Assembly (NCBI GenBank): GCA_964017195.1
Contig: OZ024887.1
Coordinates: forward strand, 9,720,660-9,784,659
Reading direction: 5' to 3'
Length of the DNA: 64,000 nt
DNA from: Siderastrea radians
Taxonomy: Eukaryota; Cnidaria; Anthozoa; Scleractinia; Rhizangiidae
In this document: in pieces, positions 45,201-56,170 of the stretch
Numbering within the stretch: position 1 is the stretch's first letter
How the letters are laid out: every line of letters starts with the position of its first letter
The notes under the pieces: generated by a model
What the model was told of the DNA's origin: nothing
Seen by the model: the letters and a program-made list of their open reading frames with translations, nothing else
The model's database searches: none
Position numbers and translations under genes: made by a program

Positions 45201-47802
45201 ATTCATTTGCAATACTATTTATAGCACTGTCTTAATTCTTTCTGTTCACATTTTCATTATTTTATTGCAAATGAGAATTGGGATTTCTCCTAGCTTGACA
45301 ACTGACAAAGCAATACATACCTCAATTCCCATCAACACAACATTCTCAACCCTCAGCTCCTTGAGTTTTTCTTCCACCTCAGGAATGACCATGGAAAACT
45401 TTGTCTTGGAAAATACCTGGTGCTTGAATGAGCTGGTATCAATTTCATCCACTGTGTTGCCAAGACCTTTGGGATACTTAAGGCAGAAAGGAACTCAGCA
45501 TGTAAGCAGTTACTCAACTCATTAACAACTCATCAAGTTAAAAAAAATCAAGTTTAAACAGAGAAGGGGGGGGGGGGACATTTGGAAACCAATTGTCTTA
45601 ATTAATTGGCATATATTTTGGTGATTTTGTTCCTTGCAACATCAAGTTCCGAGCCATTGCTTAACAGCACAATATTCTTGATTCCCCATTTCTTCCTGCT
45701 TCAAGGGGTTTCCATCATAATGACTCTTATGGGAGACAACCATTACTGGCATTATAAAACATTTGTGTACTACACATAGCTTCTATATCATTGATTTGTT
45801 TTCAAAGAGGGTACCAAATCAAGAATGTGCACTTGTTACCACTGCAACTATGCTTCCTTTCATACCTGTTCAGTTGCTACGATTGGTATTTTCAAGATGT
45901 TGGCAGCTGATACCTGGAAGTAGGAATAAAAGACCATTGTTGACAAAAATTTAATTTGTAACATCTTTCTCCAGTAAGTGGATTGGTTTTCACCCTAGAG
46001 GTTGGAAAAGTCAAGTAGTGTAGTCTTATTATTCTAATGCTTGTCTCTCATTTCCATATCATTATGCTACTAGGAATACTATAAAACTTCTATTTAGACC
46101 ACCTCTCCGATAACCTCCCCCCTCAACCTTTCAAAGTCAGTTTTTGTTTTAACCTGCCCCTCCTTAAATTAACTCTCTAGGAAAACTGTGTTAATCACCG
46201 AGTACATTTCGATCAAGATCTTTGCCCTACAAGAAGGGTACAATTCTTTTTGCACTCTTGTTCTCCCATGCCATCCCATCATCCTACACCATTCAGATTC
46301 ATTATCCTGATCCTACTTTGGCATATCCCTGGTAGAAATTCTATAGGATCCTACAGGATCCTGTAAGTGATCCTCCCAGGATCCTAAATGGCATCATGTT
46401 GTTTAGGATCCTACTCAGGATCCTGTAAAGTCATTCAGGATCCTGCTTAAGATTCTCTAGGATCCTGTTTAGGATCCTATAGGATCTTGTTTAGGATCCT
46501 ATAGGATCTTGCTTAGGATCCTGATCTTAAACAGGATCCTATAGGATCCTAAACAAGATCCTATAGGATCCTATAGGATCCTACAGGATCTTATATAGGA
46601 TCTTATCAGGATCCTGGTTAGGATCCTACAGGATCCTGTTAGGATCCTGGGCAAAATTTTTACCAGGGATATAGTGAAAAGTGACTGGAGTCATGTGATC
46701 TACTGTTTTTCATTCCACTTCCAGACAAGACCTCTCAATACATTCCCTCATCCTGCCTACACAATCTAGCACATTGAGCTTCACAGTGTAGCAATTTTAT
46801 CCCTTATTCTGTCCTCAGATGTTCTAGCAAACCACATGTTGCCTCATTTTTTTGGATCCTCTGTATGGAGCTGCCGACGAAATGGGTTTTTAACCAGGGA
46901 TAAAGTTTTAAGGGAATGCAAATGGGAAGCAAAGGGCTCCAAGGAAACTGTTACCCTTTCAAACCAAAAAAGGGACATTTAATCAACTGATGTTGGTCCA
47001 AGATTCAGAAAACCCCAGAACTGCAGAGGGTGCGGGGGGAATTCCTTGCTTCCTTAGTGAAATGGTGCTTTTCTGTTCTCTAAACCCTAACCTTGTTTCA
47101 GACCACTGACAGTTGAAAATCCTTCTTTGATGTTGACTTCCAGTCCCTGAGAGGAGCCCGGTCTAGTGGAGGGGCCAGGCTATGACCTCCCCTCCCCCCC
47201 CCCCCCCCCCCAACACCACTCCCAGTACAACAAAGATCACATTTTTAATCTGGGATCCCTACTTTTAAACAAGCCTGGATCTACCCAATTACAAGTGGCT
47301 ACTAGAGGCATTTCTTTTTTTAATTTAACCACCTCCTTATAATGAACTGGCTTTTTCTGCAGGAAATGGCCATGGATCAGATTTAAGAATAAGCTTAATT
47401 TGTTAAACTGCAGCGTTCTGTGTGCAAAAAGGGCAAGATTTCTACAAAGCCCAGGCCTAATCACACGTGTACACAGTTTTCTGTCTCGAGTATTACTCAT
47501 GATTCCTATTTATATATGAGGGATAGCATGGGAGGAATTTTTCGAACTGAAAGTATGATTCACTATGAGGTTACAGGGAAATCTTTCTCTAAAAATATCA
47601 TAAATAGCTTATTATCAATTGCGAAATATTATATTCGCAACAACGATCAGTTTTTCCAAAGTAGCTAAAGGTGACTCACCATTCTTTGGGCAACTTTGAT
47701 TATCTCCGGAAAGTATCTGATGGACGGCCGGAATTTTTCCTGGATATCGCACAGTAAAAACGCCGTGTTGTTCACAGCAAGTCGTCCCAGCTTGGCCGCC
47801 AT
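42205..47802 (-). CDS. ISOC2: Isochorismatase-domain protein (ISOC1/2 family), 5 coding exons
   Basis: Minus-strand exons: 47802-47680, 45913-45866, 45476-45321, 43258-43142, 42351-42205 (stop TAA at 42207-42205). They total 591 nt, giving 196 residues; human ISOC2 has 205. All introns are GT-AG and phase 0. The product is a cysteine-hydrolase fold: D19 in [10 protein letters not shown], a probable catalytic lysine K81 in FSKTKFSMV, and nucleophile C113 in [12 protein letters not shown] form the expected Asp-Lys-Cys set. TEQYPKGLG and SGLLS motifs also match the family. No membrane segment or clear targeting peptide; related proteins are cytosolic or mitochondrial, with the physiological substrate unsettled. 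The frame is open upstream (to an ATG near 47982), but homology starts at MAAKLGRL, so I chose 47802. ISOC1 versus ISOC2 is uncertain; the short N-terminus favours ISOC2. Confidence 0.92.
42838..42878. mobile_element. Terminal fragment of the TATAAGCCGCA family
   Basis: GCAGCTTATACATGAGCATT followed by TACGGTA resembles the right terminus of 27253-27982. No matching left end nearby, so it is a solo fragment in ISOC intron 4. Confidence 0.5.
42902..43033. mobile_element. Decayed CCAGAAAATATCC MITE in ISOC intron 4
   Basis: CCAGAAAATATCCCTACCC at the left, GGAATTTCCAG in the middle and GGTAAGGATATTG at the right mirror the element at 34615-34798. Confidence 0.55.
43530..43740. mobile_element. 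Mutator-like MITE in ISOC intron 3
   Basis: Termini TAGCCTCCTCTGCAGGCATC and, from the right, TAGCCTCCTCCGCAGGCATC are inverted repeats, continuing with TCTCAT. The 9-bp direct repeat CTCGCAATA flanks both ends (43521-43529, 43741-43749). Length is 211 bp, with a CT-rich core. The shared TAGCC terminus and 9-bp duplication link it to 25988-26778. Confidence 0.85.
44125..44710. mobile_element. hAT-like MITE in ISOC intron 3
   Basis: Left CAGGGTTTGTACGGATTTTT and, from the right, CAGGGTTCATACAGAGTCTT are inverted. Sub-terminal TTCAAGACTTTTTCC motifs are repeated. TTTGTA flanks both ends (44119-44124, 44711-44716). CAGGG termini fit hAT, though 8 bp would be the usual duplication length. Confidence 0.7.
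46326..46669. mobile_element. GGATCC-rich palindromic TIR element in ISOC intron 1
   Basis: Left TCCCTGGTAGAAATTC and, from the right, TCCCTGGTAAAAATTT are inverted termini flanked by TA (46324-46325, 46670-46671). The interior is almost wholly AGGATCCT units joined by short spacers, with about 18 GGATCC sites in 330 bp, so it can pair with itself in many registers. Confidence 0.75.
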
Positions 47803-49307
47803 TTTGAACGAGGAAAGTGACACTAGTGCCAGGCCTCTGCAGTCGTCAAGTTGCTTGCCGTTACAGGGTGCCCAGGTCCCTACATAGGCTGCAAGTATCT
47901 CGGGCCGTTGCGAAAAGAAGAAGACCAGCCGAATTTTCCTTGGAACTTGCAACTGGCACAGCAATTTTACGCTACGAGACAAGTTGCAAGACAGTACAAG
48001 TTTACGTCCAATTTCGTAAGCACCGGGGGGGGGGGGGGCACTTTCTTATATAAGCTACATACATGTAGGTATGTGCGGCGCAAAGGGTATGGCTTTTCGA
48101 GCCGATTTAGTCTGAAATAGGGTACAGATTATGACCATCTTGGTCTGAAATAGGGTTAGGTTTGAGCAATGTGGTCTTAAATTGGTTATGGTTTTTAGAA
48201 GAAGTTACTTTTTATCTTCTCATCTCTTGATAAGTGGAAGCGGTTCTTGGGCAGGTCTGAAATAGGCTATCGAATTTTGGGTCAGGTTCAGACAATTTTT
48301 TAAGGCAATTTTTTAAATTTAAACTAGTGAGCAGCACTCTGCAAACTTGTAGTTGTAAAACTTGTTTACTCTCCTAAGCGTTTCGTCTGACTATCGTAGA
48401 CTTCTTCAGGGAGTTTTACAAACAAATGCTAAATGCCTGTATTTAAGCAATAATAGCGGCTATTTCGAGAAACACGGACCGCAAAGGTGCGGCCGGGTTG
48501 ACGAAAAAGGAACAGGCGAAGCTGTGAAATATTTACGCAAGACGTGAGAGTAATTTGGGGGCCACGGTTTTAGTCAGGTCAGTGAAATATGTTAGGGCTG
48601 AAATCACATCAGTTTTGGTCAGTATGTCACGCACGCGCTTTAGGTATGTCACGTACGACTCGCTTCACGTCGCTTCGCGACGCATTTCGACTCGCTTCGC
48701 TCGCCGATCCTAAGAGAGGGCGACTTGGTGCAAGTGTAGCAAAAGCGCTGCGTTGCAAGTCGCAGGAAAACGTTAGAAGCACCGTGCACACATTGAAAGA
48801 AACTGCAGCTTGCCCCTCAGCTTTGGGTCGTCATATAACGCTTTGGATGAGGTGCAGCGTGACCTCGCGAGCGTGAAGAGCAATATGACCTTCCTCGTGC
48901 GGGAGGTGTGCTAACCAATCCAGCCTTTATTGTTGTATAGATTGTTTCACCTGATTTACCACACAATAAATACATACATAAGAAAAGATAAAAGAAATGT
49001 AAGATATTATTTTGGGGAGAAGGACTAAGAAGAAATCAAGAGGCTTATGAGAATTAGGCTTCCTTAGAATTAGAGGCCTTTGTAAAAAGACAAACAAACA
49101 ATTAAACAAACAAAAAACAAAACAAAAGAACCAAAACAGAACAAAAGAAAAGAAACGCCTGATCGCAGCTTAGAGGTTTCCCCAAGAAATGGTTCAGTTC
49201 GACTGAACTACGATAATATGGGTCAGTTTGGCAAAATCTAGTGTCGCTCCTAGCAGCCTGGACACCCACAGAAACTGACACAGGCCGGCTTCCTTTACCA
49301 TAGGAAG
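47803..49307. other. Region upstream of the ISOC gene
   Basis: The ISOC promoter must lie in the first part but no TATA box is clear. From about 48027 a G-run leads into a dispersed repeat with recurring GTCTGAAATAGGGT motifs (to about 48300). The open frame 48589-48876 has no recognisable domain and runs through CGCTTCGCGACGC-type short repeats. Confidence 0.4.
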
Positions 49308-49746
49308 CCCAAGCATAATATTTGAATATCATTAAAAATGGCGTTTCAAAATATAAGACTTTGTATGGGATTTCGAAGCGAACATTTCGAGCAATACATA
49401 ACAACGAACTAACTGAATAAAGTTCATGAAACATTACATGGTGTTGTTTGCTATCCTTACAAAGCATTTTGGGCAATTTTAGGTCCATTTACTTAACTGT
49501 GTTAGTACGTGTATAATACATTGACCTTGTCAATGTATTATACACGTAGTAACACAGTTAAGTAAATGGACCTAAAATTGCCCAAAATGCTTTGTAAGGA
49601 TAGCAAACAACACCATGTAATGTTTCATGAACTTAATTCAGTTAGTTCGTTGTTATGTATTGCTCAAAATGTTCGCTTCGAAATCCCATACAAAGTCCTA
49701 TATTTTGAAACGCCATTTTTAATAATATTCAAATATTATGCTTGGG
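49308..49746. repeat. Long palindrome with 218-bp arms
   Basis: The arms 49308-49525 and 49529-49746 are inverted copies with only a handful of mismatches, separated by the 3-bp centre CTT. Each arm translates outward to the same peptide (starts MDLKLPKMLCKDSKQHHVMF), which merely reflects the symmetry. The whole can form a nearly perfect hairpin of over 200 bp. No target-site duplication was found. Confidence 0.95.
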
Positions 49747-49989
49747 TGTCCTGTGCCTTTACTTCCTTGCTCCAGGATCTCTGCTTACTCCTGTTTGTAT
49801 AGAGAATAATCCTGAGACTTCCAACCCGACAAAGGAATTAAGATTTACAAGCTTCTTTATGCTAGTTAAAAATTCGCAAACTGAACTTGTAGGTCACCTA
49901 CGTTACGGAAAACTACGGTGGCCCATAGGTGACATCCCAAAATTTACACTCTTCTAAATTTTATTCAGCAGAATGTTTTTGAGCTCGTG

Positions 49990-50225
49990 ATAATTTTTTA
50001 TCCTGTGATAATGTTATCCTGAGATAATTTCTTATTCCGAGATAATTTCTTATCCCGAGATAATTTTTTATCTCGATATAATCTCTTATCTCGAGATAAT
50101 TTCTTATCCCGAGGTAATTTTTTTCTACAGAGATAATTTCTTATCCCGAGATAATTTTTTATGTAGAGATAATTTCTTGTCTCGTGATAATTTTTTACCC
50201 CGTGATAATTTTTATCTCGTGAAAA
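49990..50225. repeat. AT-rich array of ~17-22-bp units
   Basis: Units of the type GAGATAATTTCTTATCCC and GAGATAATTTTTTATC repeat about a dozen times with small changes. Confidence 0.85.
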
Positions 50226-50268
50226 TTGGGATGTCAAGTGACTTGGTCAAGCAAAGATGGCGTCTGAA

Positions 50269-50973
50269 GGGACGGCCTTAGTCCTATGGACGGTCTTCTT
50301 TTACAAAGGAGCTTATGCGGTTTTGCCAGTATATCTTCCGGTCCCGGGAATGCAAACCGATCGTATCCCTTTTCTCTTTAAACGATCAATTCTGGCGATG
50401 CCAGCTGTTATCGCCGGCAACTACAGTGAAGATAGCCGGCTAGTCAGAGTTTGAAAGCGGTCAGTATAAAACGAAGACTGCGGACTGCGGACTGCAGACT
50501 GCGGACCAGGGGGTAAAATGCAGGCTACAGACTAAGGGTAAAATGAAGACTAGGGGTAAAATGCAGAGTGAAGACTGCAGACTGCAGATTAGGGGGGAAA
50601 TGAGAGAAAAGATGGCTGGAAATACGTCTGTAGGGACGGCCTTAATCCTTTGGACGGTTTTCTTTTACAAAGGAGCTTATGCGGTTTTGCCAGTATATCT
50701 TCCGGTCCCGGGAATGCAAACCGATCGTATCCCTTTTCTCTTTAAACGATCATTTCTGGCGATGCCAGCTGTTATCGCCGGCAACTACAGTGAAGATAGC
50801 CGGCTAGTCAGAGTTTGAAAGCGGTCAGTATAAAACGAAGACTGCGGACTGCGGACTGCGGACTGCGGACTGCAGACTGCGGACCAGGGGGTAAAATGCA
50901 GGCTACAGACTAAGGGTAAAATGAAGACTAGGAGTGAAATGCAGAATGAAGACTGCAGACTGCAGATTAGGGC
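50269..50973. repeat. Two-unit tandem repeat of ~340 bp
   Basis: 50269-50596 and 50633-50973 are near-identical. Each holds a short open frame ending in a common peptide (TVFFYKGAYAVLPVYLPVPG... SRLVRV) and then a 7-bp GACTGCG/GACTGCA array and GGGTAAAATG motifs. The frame is kept in both copies, but only 65-91 codons long and unlike any protein I know. Confidence 0.85.
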
Positions 50974-51769
50974 TTTAAGGCGTCGGTTCACGAAATTTGG
51001 ATGTTTTCATTGGCTCTGAACGACATATGTCATTGATACCTTGTAAACTGTAATGTCCATAAGTTGCGTACCCTGAGCCCAACTCCAACCCTAACCCTAA
51101 CCAGGTGGTGTTCCACAAAAACAAAAACAAAAAAAAAATAAAAAAAATAAGACGAAATGGAAAAGAACTTCGTGGGAAAATTCTACCATCATTTTACAGG
51201 ACTTCACGCCCTGACTTCAATATGAGTCTTTTCAGGTCACATGTCATAATAGTTAATGATTTACTAGCCTCTTAAGTTAGAAAAAGTGATGTTCATGGTA
51301 ACAACGATAACTCACTAACTTACTGCAATAAACCTAGTAAATGAATTAGCCAGTTTTCCTTCATTCGATTTTTATTTTTTCCCCCAGAACATAAGGTAAG
51401 GAAATATTTATAGGACAAAGAATCACTTAATGAGACGTTTTTTTTAAAACCGAGAAAGAAAGTGCTTAATATTGATGAAAATTTCAGAACAATAGGTTAA
51501 AATGCAAGGTGGCGATTTCACTTTGTACGGGATTCACGTTTGTGAATAAACTGTTGACTGTGTTTCCCATAGTGCATGCATTTATATATTTCTTCAGTCG
51601 ATCGCATTAAGTATTCACTAGATCTGCAATTAACTGGATAGTTTAGGGCGCAACTTTTCCCGCCTTATTGCCCTTAGTCTTTGTTGTTGGTGAGCTACTT
51701 ACGTCTAAACTGGCCGTGAATCGTCAGTGTTTTAAGTTCCCAACATAACTGGCTTCGTCTGTGAATTAA
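50974..51769. other. Intergenic DNA without recognised feature
   Basis: Contains a short CCCTAACCCTAACC at 51092-51105, an A-rich run near 51120-51150, and no coding-like frame. Confidence 0.4.
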
Positions 51770-52910
51770 GCTGGGATGCAAGTCGAAAGTGATCTGTTAT
51801 GTTGGAGTTTTTCTGCCTAACTGGCAGTAAACCTACGTGCTTTAACTTAGGAAGATTTTCAGAGTCAAAAGTGATTTGTTTCCGGCGCAACAGCTGTAAG
51901 TTCCCTAGCCGACCCGCAGCCAGAATGCACAAATGTGCTCAGGTAAACTATAGCCACTAAGTAGGGCACTGTCTAGTTGACGAACTTGACTTTAGTTTAG
52001 TGACCTTAACTTCATTTAAATCGGTAATTATTATAAGACCTCGTTAGTCACTTCTTTTGGCTGCGAAGACCCGCGTACGTTTAAAATGTTTAAGACTGTT
52101 TGTTTAAAATGTAATAGTGTCCGTCCGCTATCTCGTCCGATCTTTTGTTGCATGTAGTTAGTCTCTTTTTCTTGTATTATTGTTATTCTTAACATTTCAT
52201 ACTCTTTTTATTTTCCCCGGGCCCGCTGTAATTGGCCTCAGCTGTTGCGGTGTCCCAGCCAACTCCCTTCTTTAGTTTAATTGCATTGTATGTTTTGTTT
52301 TCTTTGGCGAAGCTAATAAAATAAAATAAAAATAAATAAAATACTACGGCCACATTGGTAGCGGGTATTACCCCGAAATCTACCAGAAAAAATAGTGAGC
52401 CCAAGTATTAGCAGCCATGGACAGCTGTTTCGGCCTTGTTAGGCCTCATCAGCATGGCCTAGCTAATACTTGGGCTCGGGGATCCCACATGAAGATAACA
52501 GGCGAATGAAATGTGAGGCTAGTGGGATGTGGCTAAAAGTGACAAAGTCAGAATACCGCTCAAATGTGCTCACTTTTAGCCACATCCCACAAGCCTCAAA
52601 TTTCATTTACTTAGTCCAGCATGACTTAGATTTTTGGAGTCCAAGCAAACTTGTTTCTTCAGGACTGTAAGTACCCCTCTGATAGTCTACCTGGCAATGA
52701 GCCTGCGTGCTTGCTTGGGGGTGGTGGCCTAGTGTGACTGGAATTTTCAGAGTCAAAAGAGTTTTGTTTAATTCAGGACTGCAGGTACAATCCAGCCTAA
52801 CTGTTAGCCTAGCTGGAACTAAGCCTGCTTGCTTATTTGAGTATGTAGGTCAAGTGCGACCTGGATTTCAGAGTCAAAATTGATTTCTTTCGTTAGAGTT
52901 GTTAGTTTCC
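51770..52910. repeat. Degenerate repeat family around CAGAGTCAAAAGTGATTT
   Basis: Diverged occurrences near 51780, 51860, 52632, 52749 and 52871. Each is followed by a TTTCnnnAGGACTGTAAGT-like segment and a CTGGCAnTGAGCCTGCGTGC-like segment. Spacing is about 80-120 bp where contiguous. The run is interrupted between about 51950 and 52620 by unrelated sequence including the two hairpins at 52397-52606. Confidence 0.5.
52397..52606. repeat. Two consecutive hairpins
   Basis: Hairpin 1 (52397-52477): GAGCCCAAGTATTAG pairs perfectly with CTAATACTTGGGCTC; its loop holds GCTGTTTCGGCCTTGTTAGG, a motif I recall as common in coral repeats. Hairpin 2 (52505-52606): an arm with GTGGGATGTGGCTAAAAGTG pairs with CACTTTTAGCCACATCCCAC and extends outward on both sides. 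They are 27 bp apart. Confidence 0.8.
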
Positions 52911-54194
52911 AACCTACTGACAGTTCTTGCGTTTATTTGCGGATGTAGATTTAGAGCATTTCTGTTATAGAAGTGTTTTTACACCCCAGAAGCGTTCCAT
53001 TCTTTTATTGATCGGGATATAGGTTACAAAGTAGTGTAGACGAAAGACACTTTTATTCAGTAGGAGTTTTATTCCATTCATTGTCTTCGCGAGGAGTTGC
53101 TCAAATTACAACTGTTGTGTTAGTCTGTTAATTCCCTTGGTGGGGTTGATTCTCACCAGGCCCTCCCAAAATAAACTTATTTGTTTTCAAACATTATTGT
53201 GTGTTTCTTGTTGTTCGATGTGGTGAAGTGACAAAATATACGACTAGCTATAGCCTGAGAATGACTGCATGGGAGGCTACGCCGATAAAATTTCCAGGCA
53301 TATGGCTTGGTTCTTTTCTTCCCTTGTTCTTTTTAATTCAAATATGGAAACTGTATCACAGTTTTCTGTATTTAGATCACTGTACGTAATGAGACAAGTG
53401 AAAATGGCGAAAAACTTTTGGAAGTTAAAGCAGAGTGTGAAAAGCTATCTCAAGGACAGGAGCGTTAGTGTGTTTGTTGGCCGACCGAGTTACGGCGTAC
53501 TTACCTCGACCAACATTTTTTTCTTCCGGGAGATAACATTTCTCGAAATAACAATTAATTATTTACTTGTTCCTATAAGTAACTAATTTTGTTGAGTGAT
53601 CGTATAAAGCTAATGCAAAGCGTTTGTCAGGAAACAACAAAAACTCCGCTGATTGATACCTCAAGCAAAAAGAACAAGCTAGGTTATTTCAGTGTCAGCT
53701 CGCAAACAAGTGTACTGCATGCAAAGCGATCCGATCGTAGGAAACCGGCATAATGTGTTGATTTAGGTGACGAAAATGGCTATGTTATGTCGTGATTTCG
53801 CGTTTTTCTTATGGCCTTGTTGAAAACCCAAATGAAAATTTCCAATTACAAGCAAAATTATAAATCAGGCAAAAAGAAAAAAAAAAACAATACAGGGGTC
53901 AATTCAATAAAACATTTACAAGTGTAATTTACGAGTGTAGCTATTGTTTTTCAACCTCTGCGCGTGAATCTTTTTCTCTCAATTTTCCCTTTCATGAATC
54001 TTTTTTTGTATTTGCCCCCCCCCCCCCGCACCCCATAATGTCCCGCCCTTTACGTCAGTATACACTGAGGTCGTGTTCTTGGGACCAAGCGTCGTTTCAA
54101 CCTCAATTGGCTTTCGTTGACTTGTTTCAGTGCAGTCGCGGCTAATAACTATTGTAATAGGTGAAGTTTTCGTGGTGGGAATTTGAGGCACAGC
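52911..54194. other. Intergenic DNA, possible poly(A) site
   Basis: An AATAAA at 53171 follows a T-rich stretch. Open frames at 53201-53586 show no known domain. A C-run at 54017-54028 is present. Nothing else identified. Confidence 0.35.
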
Positions 54195-54353
54195 TTACGA
54201 GCTCCTCGCCAACAGCAGGGCCTCGTATTTTTCACAATCTGAGCCGCTCTTCATAACCAAGGCATTGGTTTTGCGTAATAGCACTTCAACGGAGGGCCTG
54301 TTTAGGTCCTCCAATGCTTTTAAGCGAGCCTTGAGGGTCTCCACAACATTATG
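54195..54353 (-). CDS. Possible coding exon of an unidentified gene
   Basis: The minus-strand frame reads HNVVETLKARLKALEDLNRP, then SVEVLLRKTNALVMKSGSDC, then EKYEALLLARSS. It is bounded upstream by a good acceptor (TTTCTGATTGTTAG) and downstream by a consensus donor (GAGCTC|GTAAGC) that overlaps an in-frame TAA, so it could be internal or terminal. Composition is protein-like (amphipathic helix with Leu spacing). I do not recognise the family. A Pro-rich open segment upstream on the same strand (about 55150-55020) might belong to it. Confidence 0.3.
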   Translation of the reverse strand, partial: HNVVETLKARLKALEDLNRPSVEVLLRKTNALVMKSGSDCEKYEALLLARSS

Positions 54354-55499
54354 CTAACAATCAGAAATAAATGGTCAGGAGAGAAATGGGGTGAATGGAA
54401 AACAAGATTAAAAAAAAAAAACGATTGAAAAATGGGGAAAGGCCGGGGAAAAATCGCGTGGGTCTAACATCAAATAGAACGACGAAAGAAAAATGTAACA
54501 AATTGAAATTACAGGCCGCCATTCCCCGGGGCTGGAAGAATGCATTTTAAGACTGAAAGAAACTGAACACAAGGGAAAGGGGTGGATCCAATAAACAAAA
54601 GGGACCTACTGTTAACGTGCGAAACTAAAAACTTGAATAAACAAGCGGGACCTAGTGTTAACCCGAAAATAAAAAGTAAAAAAAAAAAAAAAAAACACGA
54701 GAGAACAAAAACAGTAAAAATAAAACGGAAGTAAAGGGGGCAAAGAAATGGGATATACGAACCAAAATGTACCAAAAACTTAAGAGTGAATGGAAATAAA
54801 ATAAAAGCTACAATGTGTGAAAAACGTGGCATACTGAAATGAACACAACGATTAACTGAACGAGCAAACAACAAGACAAAATGTGAATGATATAAGAAGC
54901 TAGCAAAAAAAAAGGCTAAACACAGTAGAAACGCGTATGAGCTAAATAAAGAACAGAAACACACAAGGGCGCGCACTAACACAGGGGAAAACACGAAGGC
55001 GCACAGATACAATAAGACAAGGAAATAATGAAATGCCTCAAGTTGCTCGGTAGGAGGAATTGTAAGTTGGTCCGGTTGTGGAGCAGGTTCAGCCGCCGGT
55101 GGTGGCTCAACTTGCGGGACAACTGCTTGAGCGGCATTAATGGTGCCCTGGTCTGCTCTAGACCTCTAAACAGCAGGTTATAGTGCGTCAGCCATAGCGC
55201 GAAGAACGGCACACGGCGTGTCAGTGAGTCTTTAGAGCAGAACAACACGACGTGTCCAGGACACGTATGTGCAAGAAAAGAGAGCGAATTCATGATGTAT
55301 TCTCCTTATTTACGCTACGGTGAGACCGCTGACAATAGAAGAGATGGCACAAACACTCACGTTATTTCACTAATTTGCTTTGTCTTGTTGACATTTTCGC
55401 TAAAACCATTTCGCACTTCTTTCGAGTTGTAATGACATTGACTAACACTGATTATTTTAAGGTTAGATACAAGCAATTAGAATAATATTATATCACGCC

Positions 55500-55621
55500 T
55501 GTTAAATGAATTCTCGAGTGGTGACTTATTACATTCCTACCTCCCCATTATGGCCATCTCTCTACAGTGACCAGTAAACTCTGTCCCCTGGGTGGCCGTT
55601 TAGACCGAGGTTCGACTGTAT
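55500..55621. mobile_element. Solo end of a possible pogo/Tigger-like element
   Basis: The sequence ends GACCGAGGTTCGACTGTA, a terminus like TACAGTCGAACCTCGG read from the right, a motif I recall from pogo-type MITEs. A similar end, CAAGGTTTGACTGTA, occurs at 17998-18012. Left ends were not found. Confidence 0.35.
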
Positions 55622-55639
55622 TCAAGCTCAGACAGCAGG

Positions 55640-56170
55640 TGTCAATGGAACAAGCGTACGTGTGTAATCTTAGCTCAGCATAAGGAAACTTGAAGATTTC
55701 TACGTAAAAAGTAGGAATGGCAAAAATAAATGGGCTATAAATGTGCGATAACTCAGCTACGAGTCTGTTATCGGTGACGAGTGTAGTTGATGAACACGAG
55801 ATTTACCAAAGTCCACGCTAAATTATCAAGTGAGTTACGTTTCTAGAAAATGCATACACCTTATTTCACTAACTCAGATGTTGGCATTAAGTTGTGATCT
55901 GTAGATTTAGTGCGCTGAATGTCAATCTTTTTCCACAAGGCTTTTAGCAGGTGTCACAAGAGTAAGCTTAAAATCTTTCAGTTAAATTCGCCGTATACCC
56001 TTGAATAAAATGTCACTTAATTACAGTTCTGAACATACTTTTTTCTGAAATTAAAATCCATTAGGCAGTGTGTTAGCTGAGACAATTCTAATGCTCACTT
56101 TTGAGAAACAAACGGAATGAATGTCTTAATGATATTCTTTGGCTGTCCAGGATTGGGAAAACATCAGCCC
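55640..56170. repeat. ~500-bp diverged dispersed segment, copy A
   Basis: Shares ordered blocks with 61230-61940 and 62548-62700: AAAGTCCACGCTAAATTATC, CACAAGGCTTTTAGCAGGTG, AAAATGTCACTTAATTACAG, TGAGACAATTCTAATGCTCA and GGCTGTCCAGGATT. No coding frame follows the similarity, so it is a non-coding repeat or duplicated flank. Confidence 0.7.

Noticed and set aside
47803..47982. Upstream extension of the ISOC protein to an earlier ATG
   Set aside because: The added ~60 residues have no family similarity; MAAKLGRL aligns with the usual short N-terminus. RNA data could overturn this.
48589..48876. 95-aa plus-strand open frame
   Set aside because: It runs through CGCTTCGC short repeats, with no recognisable domain and no splice context.
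51090..51106. Telomeric repeat (CCCTAA)n
   Set aside because: Only about two and a half units; too short to mean an interstitial telomere.
54509..55012. 167-aa hydrophobic membrane protein on the minus strand
   Set aside because: The frame crosses A-rich plus-strand DNA, giving mostly Phe/Leu/Val/Cys by composition; there are no family motifs.
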